In this document: one piece after another, positions 10,910-20,530 of the stretch
Layout of the letters: each line of letters opens with the position of its first letter
Numbering within the stretch: the stretch's first letter is position 1
DNA from: Pisaster brevispinus
Lineage: Eukaryota > Echinodermata > Asteroidea > Forcipulatida > Asteriidae
Reading direction: 5' to 3'
DNA: 64,000 nucleotides
Assembly: GCA_023634235.1 (NCBI GenBank)
Contig: JAMKCF010000013.1
Span: forward strand, 14,261,705-14,325,704
Notes under the pieces: generated by a model
Told to the model about the DNA's origin: nothing
Seen by the model: the letters and a program-made list of their open reading frames with translations, nothing else
Databases searched by the model: none
Translations under genes and position numbers: made by a program

Positions 10910-11299
10910 TCAGGGATTCTTTCTTTGCTGTATAAAACAATGGTTTGTAAGACTTGAGTTTGATCTACCCTTTAAAGGGTTCGGCGTCTCCGGAGAAGTA
11001 CTATCTATCATAGGTATAATTGATGACAGAACCGATTGTAAATTTAAAACGGGGGGGGGGGGGGTTGTAGAACCTGTATGTTCACTTGTTGATGAGTGTT
11101 GAGCAGTGGCTCTACTGGCCCGCGGTACCCCTACTGATAAGCCGAAGATAATTGAGTTGCCCCACTTTTGAAATTCAATTAAGTCCAATTCGTTGTCTTG
11201 GAAGGCTTCGTCAAAACGGCGTAGATGAGCTTTCATCGGGTTTGGCAAAGAGCCGGGGTCTGGCGATAGGGGGGTAGCTATAGCTATACGACGACTCAT
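10910..11299 (-). CDS. Candidate ORF or first exon, 129 codons, unrecognised
   Basis: Seen: reading right to left from ATG at 11299 to a stop at 10910, the frame begins MSRRIAIATPLSPDPG and includes a charged, helix-prone part (KAHLRRFDEAFQDNELDLIE, then FQKWGNSI). A Ser/Thr/Pro-rich second half follows, with PPPP encoded by the G14 run at 11051-11064. Residue use looks more protein-like than most frames here: few cysteines, balanced charge, not low complexity in its first half. The ATG is preceded by a GC-rich stretch with NotI- and XhoI-like sites, and its context GAAAGATGA is acceptable for initiation. Inference: it could be a 5' exon of a minus-strand gene, a decayed retroelement frame, or chance. 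Slippage in the G14 run would shift the frame, so the C-terminal half is doubtful. No domain recognised. Confidence 0.25.
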   Translation of the reverse strand: MSRRIAIATPLSPDPGSLPNPMKAHLRRFDEAFQDNELDLIEFQKWGNSIIFGLSVGVPRASRATAQHSSTSEHTGSTTPPPPVLNLQSVLSSIIPMIDSTSPETPNPLKGRSNSSLTNHCFIQQRKNP

Positions 11300-11516
11300 C
11301 TTTCTCGAGCTGAGGCGGCCGCTGGCTACAATGCAAATACCACGGCTGAGTGAATATTCAAGGCGAGGACGCGCGATCTTTTTTTATGGGGGGGGGGGCG
11401 GCGCGGTGTAGTGTTTTTGAAAGGGGTTTAGAGCCGTATGAATGCCAGACAATGTAATGGCATGACGCCATGCATGCTGGGAAAGAACACGAGCTGGCTT
11501 TATACAAGTAGTGAAA

Positions 11517-11695
11517 TCACAGGTGTAGCTAGGATTTTTTTCACTGGTTGGGGGGGGGGGGGTAACGCGGGGCATTGCTTTCCAATTGGGAGATGGGCAC
11601 CTGGAGGCACAGGAAAATTGTTTGGGGGGGGCTCGTCCCCTGACCCCCCCCCCCCCCCTCCCCTCCCGGCTATGACACTGCGTCAAATGCAGTGA
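11517..11695. repeat. G/C homopolymer-rich dispersed repeat with internal hairpin
   Basis: It starts ACAGGTGTAGCTAGGATTTT, continues through G13 (11550-11562) and ends in a G8 stretch, CTCGTCCCCTGA and C15 (11644-11658), so the G8 and C15 tracts can pair. I recall similar GTAGCTAGGATTTTT-initiated repeats in marine invertebrates, which is recollection only. Open frames across it (11384-11695) are Gly/Pro artefacts. Confidence 0.4.
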
Positions 11696-11699
11696 TGTT

Positions 11700-12159
11700 C
11701 ACACAAGTAGTTCATTTTCAGGGTGAACTCATGTTAATGTCAACCCTGTGCGGTCTTCTTGCTGTCCTCTCATCCAACGCACAGTGTAACCAAACCGAGG
11801 CTGCTTTAAGCAAAACTAGTCTGATCCCTTCTGTAAAGTTAGAATTATCCGTATTGTGTTGTATTACTTTGTATACAGGGATCCCGACCAAGGTGACCAC
11901 ACCTTGAGAAATATATACGGTCATTGCCTCTCCCCCAGCTTGCCTGTTTTTGAGAACAAAAACCTAAGTGACACAAGAAGCGAAAAAATGTCTTGTGACT
12001 TTCAAAGACAGTCATTCTTAATTGACCCTAAATTTGATACCATTATACATGTATCATTTGGTAATTTAAAAACAAAATATTTGACCTCTGAAAGGATTGG
12101 TAGGCTTGGCCCATCACCCAACGAAGCAAATATTGCTTGAGCCTGATTCACCATGCCCT
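11700..12159. other. Non-coding, nothing recognised
   Basis: Short frames only. Confidence 0.35.
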
Positions 12160-12478
12160 ACAGACCGTGTAACCTGTGTTTACAAAAAAGAGCGACCTTT
12201 CACATTCCAGGGCCTGTCTGGCAGGCAATATACACTGGTCACATGAGATTTTTTTTCAATTTGTATCATAATTTCCGCATCATGAGTTATTAAAATGATA
12301 GCTGAACAAGTTTTGAGATGCGCCCCCCCCCCCCCGCCTTCATATCTAAGGTCGATAAAAATGAAATGCAAGGTTTTATGTTATCCTCCATTGTGCTGTG
12401 TACGAATCATGCCCACAGGAAGTCCAGGCTCTGCGGCTTTTTCGTAAACATGTGACGTCACGTGTTACGTGGTCTACA
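12160..12478 (-). mobile_element. MITE family M1, copy B (opposite orientation)
   Basis: Reverse-oriented relative of 4013-4291. The termini read GACCGTGTAACCTGTG on the left and ACGTGGTC on the right, giving terminal inverted repeats of the form GACCACGTAAC. Read on the minus strand, it preserves the order ACATGTTTACGAAAAAGCCG, CAGAGCCTGGACTT, GCATGATTCGTACAC, then GACCAGTGTA, TGCCTGCCAGACAGG and CCCTGGAATGT. C13 at 12323-12335 lies inside. Confidence 0.65.
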
Positions 12479-12479
12479 G

Positions 12480-13770
12480 AGTTCAAACATTAACTTCCCG
12501 AAGAGGATTTTGGAGGATTTCAGACTGTCATTTACACTCACGAACACGTTGTACTTTTCGTACCGTATTGACATCAGTTAAACATCAAGCTCGTTGTTGT
12601 TTTTTTATTATTTGTTTTTATATTTTTTTTATTTGAACGAAGATCATTTCACATCTGTGTAATTTCTAGTTAATTGCTTTTCCTGAAACGAAGCTGGCAT
12701 CGGTTTTCTGCTGTAGAAGTCATGAAAGACAGCCCATTAACATTAAAGGTAGTTCAGACTGAATCGTTCAGACACACGTGTAGTTACAAATAAAACCATT
12801 AACTTATTTGATTGTTTGGCATTCAATTGAGCTTAAACAAAAACTCCCGTCAGACCGTCTGACGATTTCACCGTTGGCCCCAGGAGACTGTGCCTCTGGC
12901 GTCATAGGTAAAAAGAAAGAAAGAAGAAGGGAAAAACCCGTTATACAAACCCAGCGTTTGCATATTCTATTAGGAGACTATATGGATCGGGGGGGGGGAG
13001 GGGACAACAAGTTGGGGAGTTATGCATCGAAAGATGGCTCATGACAGCTAATGAAATATCGACTTCAATATCCATGCTGTTCTATTGTTGTAGTAACACA
13101 TAAACATACAACAGTGTCATCATTTAATATTAATATCAGTGAATAATGAAGCTGGAGCCAAGTTTTCATTTTTGCATAAAACAAGATGAATTGATTGTCA
13201 GAAAGTCAATGGAATTTTTTTTTGAGCGTGTGGCCTCTGGCTTCACGTTTTGTATAAAACGGCTCGTCAAGCCAGGCAGATAATAATAATGTTCACGTAA
13301 TCCACGTAGAATTTCACTATGCAGATGTTGGGTACAGCTGGCGCAAAGTACATGATTAGTGATTATCGGAAAAAAAATCAATTCGAAAGCTCACTGGCTG
13401 TTAAGTCCACACCAAAACTTCTTCTTTTCTGAAATCATGTCAAATTTAAGAATACAAATACCTCCAAAACACAATGTCGGTTATTTCCGCGAATGTGCGG
13501 AAAATCCCGTGCAGCAACGTGAAAAGTGTTTCGTTGCTTCACAAAAACGTGACCGTTGAAATTGATGAAATTTGTCCCAGGTCGTTCATGTAATTAGGGT
13601 GTGATTTGTTGAAAACTAAAGGATAACAGTTAATTCATTCTTCCATAATTCAATGATGTCATAAACCCTTTAGAAACGAAGCCCAATTTATCTCAGGTAT
13701 CGGTTTTGCTTAGCGTCGAAAATGTTTCAAGATTAAAGGCCAAGTAACTTTGGGATGACATTGTGGCAGT
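12480..13770. other. Non-coding, nothing recognised
   Basis: G9 near 12980-12988 and AT-rich stretches (12595-12640). No supported gene. Confidence 0.4.
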
Positions 13771-13772
13771 GT

Positions 13773-14280
13773 TGGGCCATCGAGAACGAGACAAATATCC
13801 GAGTACCGAATATTCTGATTCTAGAGTTTACCGAGTCCAACGGCCGAGTACCAAACACTGACGAGTACTAGGGTGGCCGAGTAGTAACCGAGTACGAGTA
13901 CTTGGGCCATCGAGAACGATGACAAATATCCGAGTACCGAGTATCTGATTCCAGAGTACCGAGTCCAACAGCCGAGTACCAAACACTGACGAGTACTAGG
14001 ATGGCTGAGTAGTAATCAAGTGCGAGTACTTGGGCCATCGAGTACGATCACACTTATCCGAGTGCCGAGTATTCCGATTCCAGAGTACCGAGTCCAACAG
14101 CCGAGTACCAAACACTGACGAGTACTAGGATGGCTGAGTAGTAATCGAGTGCGAGTACTTGGGCCATCGAGTACGATCACACTTATCCGAGTACCGAGTA
14201 TTCCAGAGTACCGATTCCAGAGTACCGAGTCCAACAGCCGAGTACAAAGAACTTTGATCCCCGAGAACGAGTACCATTTT
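13773..14280. repeat. Minisatellite, about 129-bp unit, nearly four copies
   Basis: Units start at 13773, 13903, 14031 and 14160 with TGGGCCATCGAG; spacings are 130, 128 and 129 bases. Each unit is itself built from GAGTAC words (CCGAGTACC, GAGTACTAGG, TGCGAGTACTT), so the array has a short-motif substructure. The last unit is rearranged (CGAGTATTCC, AGAGTACCG). The minus-strand open frame 14447-14016 is a by-product. Confidence 0.85.
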
Positions 14281-14450
14281 GTTTTATAACGCACGTGTAA
14301 GAAAGCAAAAAGGCATCGTGACTCCTTAAAATCAGAGTACGTTCGAGTGTGGACTTTGAGTGTGGGTACTTTGGTAGCAAGTCTGAGTAACATCAAAACG
14401 GTACTTGGGTGTAGTACTTGAGTACAAATACCGGGAACGAGTACCACAGA
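14281..14450. repeat. Degenerate GAGTAC-rich tail of the 129-bp array
   Basis: GAGTACGTTCGAGTG, GAGTGTGGGTAC, TTGAGTACAAATACC and AACGAGTACCA continue the motif without a regular period. Confidence 0.5.
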
Positions 14451-14460
14451 ACACTACATT

Positions 14461-15036
14461 ATAGGTTATGTAACTTTTGGATGACGTTTCAGGCTGTGTA
14501 ACTTTGGGACCACATTTCAGGCTATGTAATTTTGGGACCACATTTCAGGCTATGTAACTTGGGAATTCAATTTCAGGCTATGTAATTTTAGGACCACAAG
14601 TAGAGATATGTAACTTTTGAATCACATTTCAGGCTATGCAACTTTGGGGCCACAAATAGAGCTATAAACTTTGGGACCACGAAAAGAGCTAAGTAACTTC
14701 GGGATCACATTTCAGGCTATGTAATTTTGGGACCCCATTTCAGGCTATGTTACTTTGGAATTACATTTCAGGCTATGTAGTTTTGAGACCACAATTAGAG
14801 CTATAAACTTTGGGACCACAGATAGAGCTAGGTAACTTTGGGATCTCATTTCAGGCTGTGTAACTTTGGGACCACGAGCAGAGCTGTTTAACTTTGGGAT
14901 CACATTTACATTTCTACGACTGTTGGAGTACATTTAAGGCTTGTAACTTTGGGACCGCAGTTGGAGCTGTGCAACTTTGGGATTAAATGTATGGCTACGC
15001 AACTTTTGAGTTACATTACAGGCTGTGTAGAGTTTG
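14461..15036. repeat. Minisatellite, about 30-bp unit, roughly 19 copies
   Basis: Consensus order: GGCTATGTAACTTTGGGACC, ACATTTCA. Two variant classes alternate, one with ACATTTCAGGCTATG and one with CACAAATAGAGCTATA. The array abuts the GAGTAC array with almost no spacer. Copies diverge by 10-25%, so it is not very young. Confidence 0.85.
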
Positions 15037-16299
15037 GTTTATGCTTTTAGTCGAGTCTGAACGCTTCAGGAATTATGTTTTCTTTTTGTAACACAAAACT
15101 CTTTACATTCAATGGGGGGCTTTCGTCAGTAAGATTAAAAGTTGTCCAGAGAGACTCTTAGAAAGCTTCCTAATGACTTCTGATAAATTGAAGACGATTG
15201 TTTATTTGTTTTTCCTGGCTCAATAACATCTAAACGCGGAGGAAAACATCCACGGGGCCTACATTCCACGAGATTGGGTCACAGACCAGGGATGGGCTTA
15301 CATATTGGGTAACTTTTGGTCTACATTTTAATGGAGTTGTGCGTGGATTCGATCAGACACGGCTTGAACCATGGAGAGTTTTATAGCTCCATGCTTGAAC
15401 TTAGCTGTCGTCCTAAGCAAATGTTCATGATAAATGAGTCCCATAACTAATCTTGATTGTCTCTGATCAAACAAGTAGAGTGCGGTGTTGACTATCGCTT
15501 TACAATTTAGCCATTATCAGTTAACATTAATCATTAAAAAAAAACGTAGCACCTGCATAGACCGCTTGATGAATCGCTAGAACGCCTATATATTTTGTTA
15601 CATGCCTTAATTGTGTCACTTCGCAAGGTTGTTTTGCTGGTTTTTTTATCACCTACTTTATTAACCGCCAGCGGAAAAGAATGAAATCACATTGATTTGT
15701 GAAACTGGCATTCCGCCCAGCTCCTGTTTGAACATGAAATGGTCTTTCATTTCTTTCTCTCTGTAATATAGTTGGTCGAATTTGCGTTGGTGGTGATGAT
15801 ACCGGCCTCACGTGCCTTTTTGTCTAAGCAGGCAATCATAAAAGACCATAGCTTAATAATTACTTGTCCTAATGGATGCACGCCATGTAACTGAACACCA
15901 TAATGAGGTATCAAGATGAAGAGGGATCGAGTTTATTAGCTATTCACACTGGAACAGTTCCATTTTAACACGTGAGCGTCAAGATTGCTCCCGCGCTGCC
16001 ACTGCGGCACTTTTAACGATTATTTTGTGTTGTTTGGTACCGGTAGTTTCCAACTATTTTACGACCTATCTTATTGTGTGTGGGTTTTTTTTTTTACAAG
16101 CCATGTGTTTGTTGGTAAGCAATGTTCTAACGCCTTCTACGATTAACTGAAGCCACCTGCATTATCCGACACCGTTAATGAATGATATTGACTCTCTTGC
16201 GTTATTATGTTTCAAGGGGGTGTGGGTTTTATTGCTCTGTGCCTCTGCTTTGGCTAATGCGGTCGTTGGGACAGTGTGTATGTTTACCGGGAGAGTTCT
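15037..16299. other. Non-coding, nothing recognised
   Basis: No recurrent element or convincing exon found. Confidence 0.4.
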
Positions 16300-16880
16300 T
16301 CTTTACAAAATGGAGTCCACCAATTCACCTTCTTTTTTTAGGGTGTTGGTCAAAGCATAGAGCAAGCAAAGGGGGCTTAGGATACCCACCTGTTCCCTTC
16401 TCTGTAAAGAAATGGGCGGTCTGAACAATGCAAGATGTGACATGGAGTCAAGCAAATCACCTTGTTTTCGAGTGGTTGGTCGAAGGGGTTAGGATGGTCA
16501 CCCCCCCCCCCAAAAAAAAAAAAAAAAAAACCAACAACACACACACACACACACAACAACGTCCTTGTTTCGGTTATAAGCTCGGACTTTGAGAGTGGAA
16601 TTACTTTGAGAAATTACATGATTAACCCATCCGTGTTTCGGATCTAGGATCGGACGCTTGTGTATAATTACTAATTAGAGTTTTCCAGATCCCCTCGTCC
16701 TTGTTTCGGATCTAGGATCTAGGCAGCGGAAAAGTTAATAATATTATATATAGAGTTTACCAAATCACATCGAGTAGGGTGTCAACATAGCGTGATTTCA
16801 CCTGTGACCACCAAATCATCTACTTTTCAATGTGCATGTGAAGGATGCAATCTCACCGTCCCTGTTTCAGAACAACGCTT
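16300..16880. repeat. Irregular degenerate tandem region with simple repeats
   Basis: Loosely repeated phrases such as GAGTCCACCAATTCACC, GAGTCAAGCAAATCACC and GAGTTTACCAAATCACA, and TTGTTTCGG(AT)TCTAGGATC, recur roughly every 100-130 bases. C11, A18 and (AC)n follow each other at 16501-16556. Confidence 0.4.
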
Positions 16881-17714
16881 TGGATACGATTCCCCCCGTA
16901 TTTTAACACATCCTTCCCCCTCCCCCTCCTCCATGGCATGCATGTGCGCCATCATTCGAGGCTGTCAGTCATGCTTCGTCTAGTAAAACGCAGTCAAATC
17001 GCGCTTGATTTCCTTCTTAACAACTAAACCACCGGTGTTTTAATGACAGGACCTTTAAACTGTCATTTTCCACCCAGCTGCAGAAAGCGTGTAGGCTTAC
17101 TGATGATCACGGCATCCGATCATCTGCAACATTTGCGCGGGATTTCTCCTTCCGTTCGTTCTTTCTTTCGCGCCCGTTTTAGTCACTATTCCCAGTGGGT
17201 CGTCGCAGTATGGCACAGTACCGTTGCACCGCTTGCTAATATTATTTCTTGAAGCACCACAGCCCGGGAGATTACCACCATGTGTAAAATTTTAATAACT
17301 GTCTGCAGCAGAAAGTACACGTTGGTTATAGTTCGTGGCTTTTTTTGCAGTTTTACGTGTGAAAAGCAGCGGTTCTTGAGCAAAACTGCCAGAAAAATTA
17401 CATTAAAGTTGCGACCTTTGGCCAAAAAAAGAAAGACCACCCTAACGTACTTAGATCGAGGATTAACAAATAGCACAGTTTAAGGAAATGTTAGAATCTT
17501 TTTCTATCGTAAAAAAAACCACCCAACATTTGCTTTACAAATCACAGTACCCTTTTTATTAAACGACTAGTACACTGGCCTAAGTAAACTAATTAATCCA
17601 AGGACATTTTATACTTGTTTCCCTTCTGCTAAAAAACATGTATTTCTTTCTTTATGTAGCAAATAAGCTTCTGAATTTGAAATTCCGTAGTAAATGGAAC
17701 CAACAGACTATTGC
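16881..17714. other. Non-coding, nothing recognised
   Basis: Short unrecognised frames only. Confidence 0.4.
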
Positions 17715-18044
17715 TTACAAACGCTGTACTTTTACCACAGTGACGCACGTCCTAGTAGCTAGATCAAGGCGCTTTACAAAGAATGTTATCCCTGTTCGTC
17801 AGGCATACTTAGACCATTCCTTTAACTTTCTCAACTCCCTGAGGATCATACAGCTGCTCACATCAGTGCTAAGAGGGTTAATCCAGCCTAACACTCCATC
17901 CCTAAAGTACCCACATTCATACACCTGGATTTAGAGAAACAATTTATGGTTAAAATTGCCTTTCTGAGGGACACCTTTTCTTGTCTTGACTCCACACTCC
18001 GATGGTTCAGTCATGAGAGCTTCCAGTCCACTCGGCCGTAACAA
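17715..18044 (-). mobile_element. Strongly diverged tRNA-derived SINE
   Basis: On the minus strand the head reads TTACGGCCGAGTGGACTGGA followed by a B-box-like GTGTGGAGTCAAGACA. The distal body contains AAAGCGCCTTGATCTAGCTA and GTGCGTCACTGTGG, matching the AAGCGCCTTGAGCGTCACTG segment of the SINE at 6948-7384. Order and orientation agree; identity is low. Confidence 0.5.
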
Positions 18045-18528
18045 GTTGTATTGAATCATAAATTAATTGAGCGTCGTTTCTGACAGTGATGTTCAGTGAT
18101 TAATATATCAACCTAAAGCAAATAGATGTAGCCTAGGTTGCCAACTCACTCTCGACACTTTTCCTTGACAAGCGATTACCTAAAAATGACCTGTCAATTT
18201 TTTTTTCAGCAAACGGCCGGAGCTGGTACTTTTTGTAAATTGTTAATTTGTTCCATGGGAAATACAATCGTTTGAAGTACTGTCGTATTTGACGTGTCTA
18301 TATCCATCCCATAGTAATGACTGAAAAGGGCTCTTGCAAACCCGCTAAACCTGTAACACATCAATAACATCTGCGCAGGTTTGTTTGTTTTAATATTACG
18401 GTATTAAGATTCAAATGCATTCTCTTGAAGACGGTTACAATATACTGATCGAAACGTCGTGTTATCAACCACCGGTTCTTTTCAGAACACCGCAACTGTA
18501 CACAGAGAGGTTTACGTAAACGGTGTAA
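18045..18528. other. Non-coding spacer
   Basis: Nothing recognised. Confidence 0.35.
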
Positions 18529-18530
18529 AT

Positions 18531-19400
18531 GGCTGCAGATCTAGCTAGATTGTATCTCAACCATGCAAAGTTTCAAATTCTACTCATGTGCATGGTGTTA
18601 CTGCAAACCTTACTAGATTGTATCTCCACCATGCAAAGTTTCAAATCCTACTCATATACACATGGTGTTACTGCAAACCTTACTAGATTGTATCTCCACC
18701 ATGCAAAGTTTCAAATCCTACTCATGTACATGGTGTTACTGCAAACCTTACTAGATTGTATCTCCACTATGCAAAGTTTCAAATCCTACTCATGTACATG
18801 GTGTTACTGCAAACCTTACTAGATTGTATCTCCACCATGCAAAGTTTCAAATCCTACTCATGTACATGGTGTTACCGCAAACCTTACTAGATTGTATCTC
18901 CACCATGCAAAGTTTCAAATCCTACTCATGTACATGGTGTTACCGCAAACCTTACTAGATTGTATCTCCACCATGCAAATTTTCAAATCCTACTCATGTA
19001 CAAAGTGTTACCACAAACCTTACTAGATTGTATCTCCACCATGCAAAGTTTCAAATCCTACTCGTGTACATGGTGGTACTACAAACCTTACTAGATTGTA
19101 TCTCCACCATGCAAAGTTTCAAATCCTACTCATGTACAAAGTGTTACTACAAACCTTACTAGATTGTATCTCCACCGTGCAAAGTTTCAAATCCTACTCA
19201 TATACACATGGTGTTACTGCAAACCTTACTAGATTGTGTCTACACTATGCAAAGGTTCAAATCCTACTCATGTACATGGTGTTACTGCAAACCTTACTAG
19301 ATTGTATCTCCACCATACACATTTTCAAATCCTACTCATGTACATAGTGTTACTACAAACCTTAGATTGTATTTTTCACCATGCAAACCTTAGAAACCTT
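18531..19400. repeat. Minisatellite, 68-bp unit, about 13 copies
   Basis: Each unit contains ACCTTACTAGATTGTATCTC, CACCATGCAAAGTTTCAAAT and CCTACTCATGTACATGGTG. Successive units start 68 bases apart (for example 18661 and 18729), with rare 70-71-bp variants carrying CATATACACATGG. Copies are over 90% alike. The period is not a multiple of three and the open frames through it shift, so it is not a protein repeat. Confidence 0.9.
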
Positions 19401-20150
19401 CGCAGAACCCAACAAAATATTGGGTCGGTTTTCTCCATAGTACGGTGACTCTTCACGATGGGTGGCGCGTTCGCCAGTGAGTGCCTGCCGTCCCCTGGTG
19501 AAGGTGTACGGGGTTAATTTGACAGCTGTAGATTGGTTCGTCGGTTACACCTCACCCTAACGCCTCTCTACTTGCTTTAGCCACTTAAAAAAGTCCACAT
19601 AACCACATGATATTCGCCAAATATTATCCCAAATTTGCCCTCAAACCCCTCCATACGAGTGCAAGTAGAACACGCTTTCTGTCATGTTCAATGGCGCTAA
19701 AGGTTGCGTCATATTATTATATATATATTTTTTTTTAATCAAATATTTATCTTGCATGTATACAGTCAGCCATCAAAAAATAATTTTTTTTTCCTGATTT
19801 ACAAGATACCATTTCTCTTATTATTTATTTATACCCTATCTTTCATTAGTAGTTGTGTGGGATATAGTTGAATTATATACGTCAATCAATTATAAATGTT
19901 ATACAGACATGAGCCAGGTCTTCTTTTGGATTTCACAGCGATAAAAAAGGGGCCACACCAAGCGTTGAAGCTATTACTCACAGGGGGTGCGCCATTTTTT
20001 TTTCAGGGGGATTGCTTCTGGACAATTAATACTGTAGTTTCCGTTTGCAAGTTTTCGAAACAAGCTCCTTTCAGCGCTCTTGTTATGCCGTTTACTTTTT
20101 TTAAATAGATAATTTGACGTTTGTATAAAAACAAATGTTTTTGTAGGTTT
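19401..20150. other. Non-coding, AT-rich in part
   Basis: AT-rich stretch 19710-19800; nothing else recognised. Confidence 0.4.
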
Positions 20151-20152
20151 TT

Positions 20153-20192
20153 TTATATGGCTCGTGCCATATAAGTACGTCATTGATGACGT
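20153..20192. promoter_or_regulatory. Two adjacent palindromes, one holding a CRE motif
   Basis: TTATATGGC and GCCATATAA pair around TCGT at 20153-20174. Two bases on, ACGTCAT and ATGACGT pair around TG at 20177-20192, overlapping TGACGTCA, a consensus CREB/ATF site. Regulatory function is inferred only from the motif. Confidence 0.3.
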
Positions 20193-20488
20193 CATGAGAC
20201 ATGAGATGGCCGAAACATCAAAGTGACCACTTCAGTTTAGAGATACACCACTTTTATCTGTTTGTCGCGGGTTTCCGTTTTTTCTTCTTTTTTTTTCTTC
20301 TCTTTGTGGGGGCGGGGGAAAGCATCGTCCTTCCAGAGGCACATCACTCCCCGAATAACTAACGATCATACCCGGGGAGTTTCGAGTATTTGCACACCTC
20401 TAAGTGTCCCTCTAGTCCCTCTACTCTATCGATCCGTGATTGGTCCCGGGAGCGGAAAATAGCCGGTCCCTCAATTACAGACTAACAC

Positions 20489-20525
<37 letters not shown>

Positions 20526-20530
20526 GAGAA
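20489..20530. repeat. (AG)n microsatellite
   Basis: About 20 AG dinucleotides with one GG interruption. Confidence 0.9.

Noticed and set aside
14016..14447. 143-codon minus-strand frame with repeated residues
   Set aside because: It is a read-through of the 129-bp minisatellite; the unit length is not consistently a multiple of three.
13773..15036. CRISPR-like array
   Set aside because: Units are contiguous without unique spacers, and the DNA is clearly eukaryotic.
18529..19448. Repetitive open frames with LLDCISTMQSFKSY-type units
   Set aside because: Product of the 68-bp array; the frame shifts between copies.
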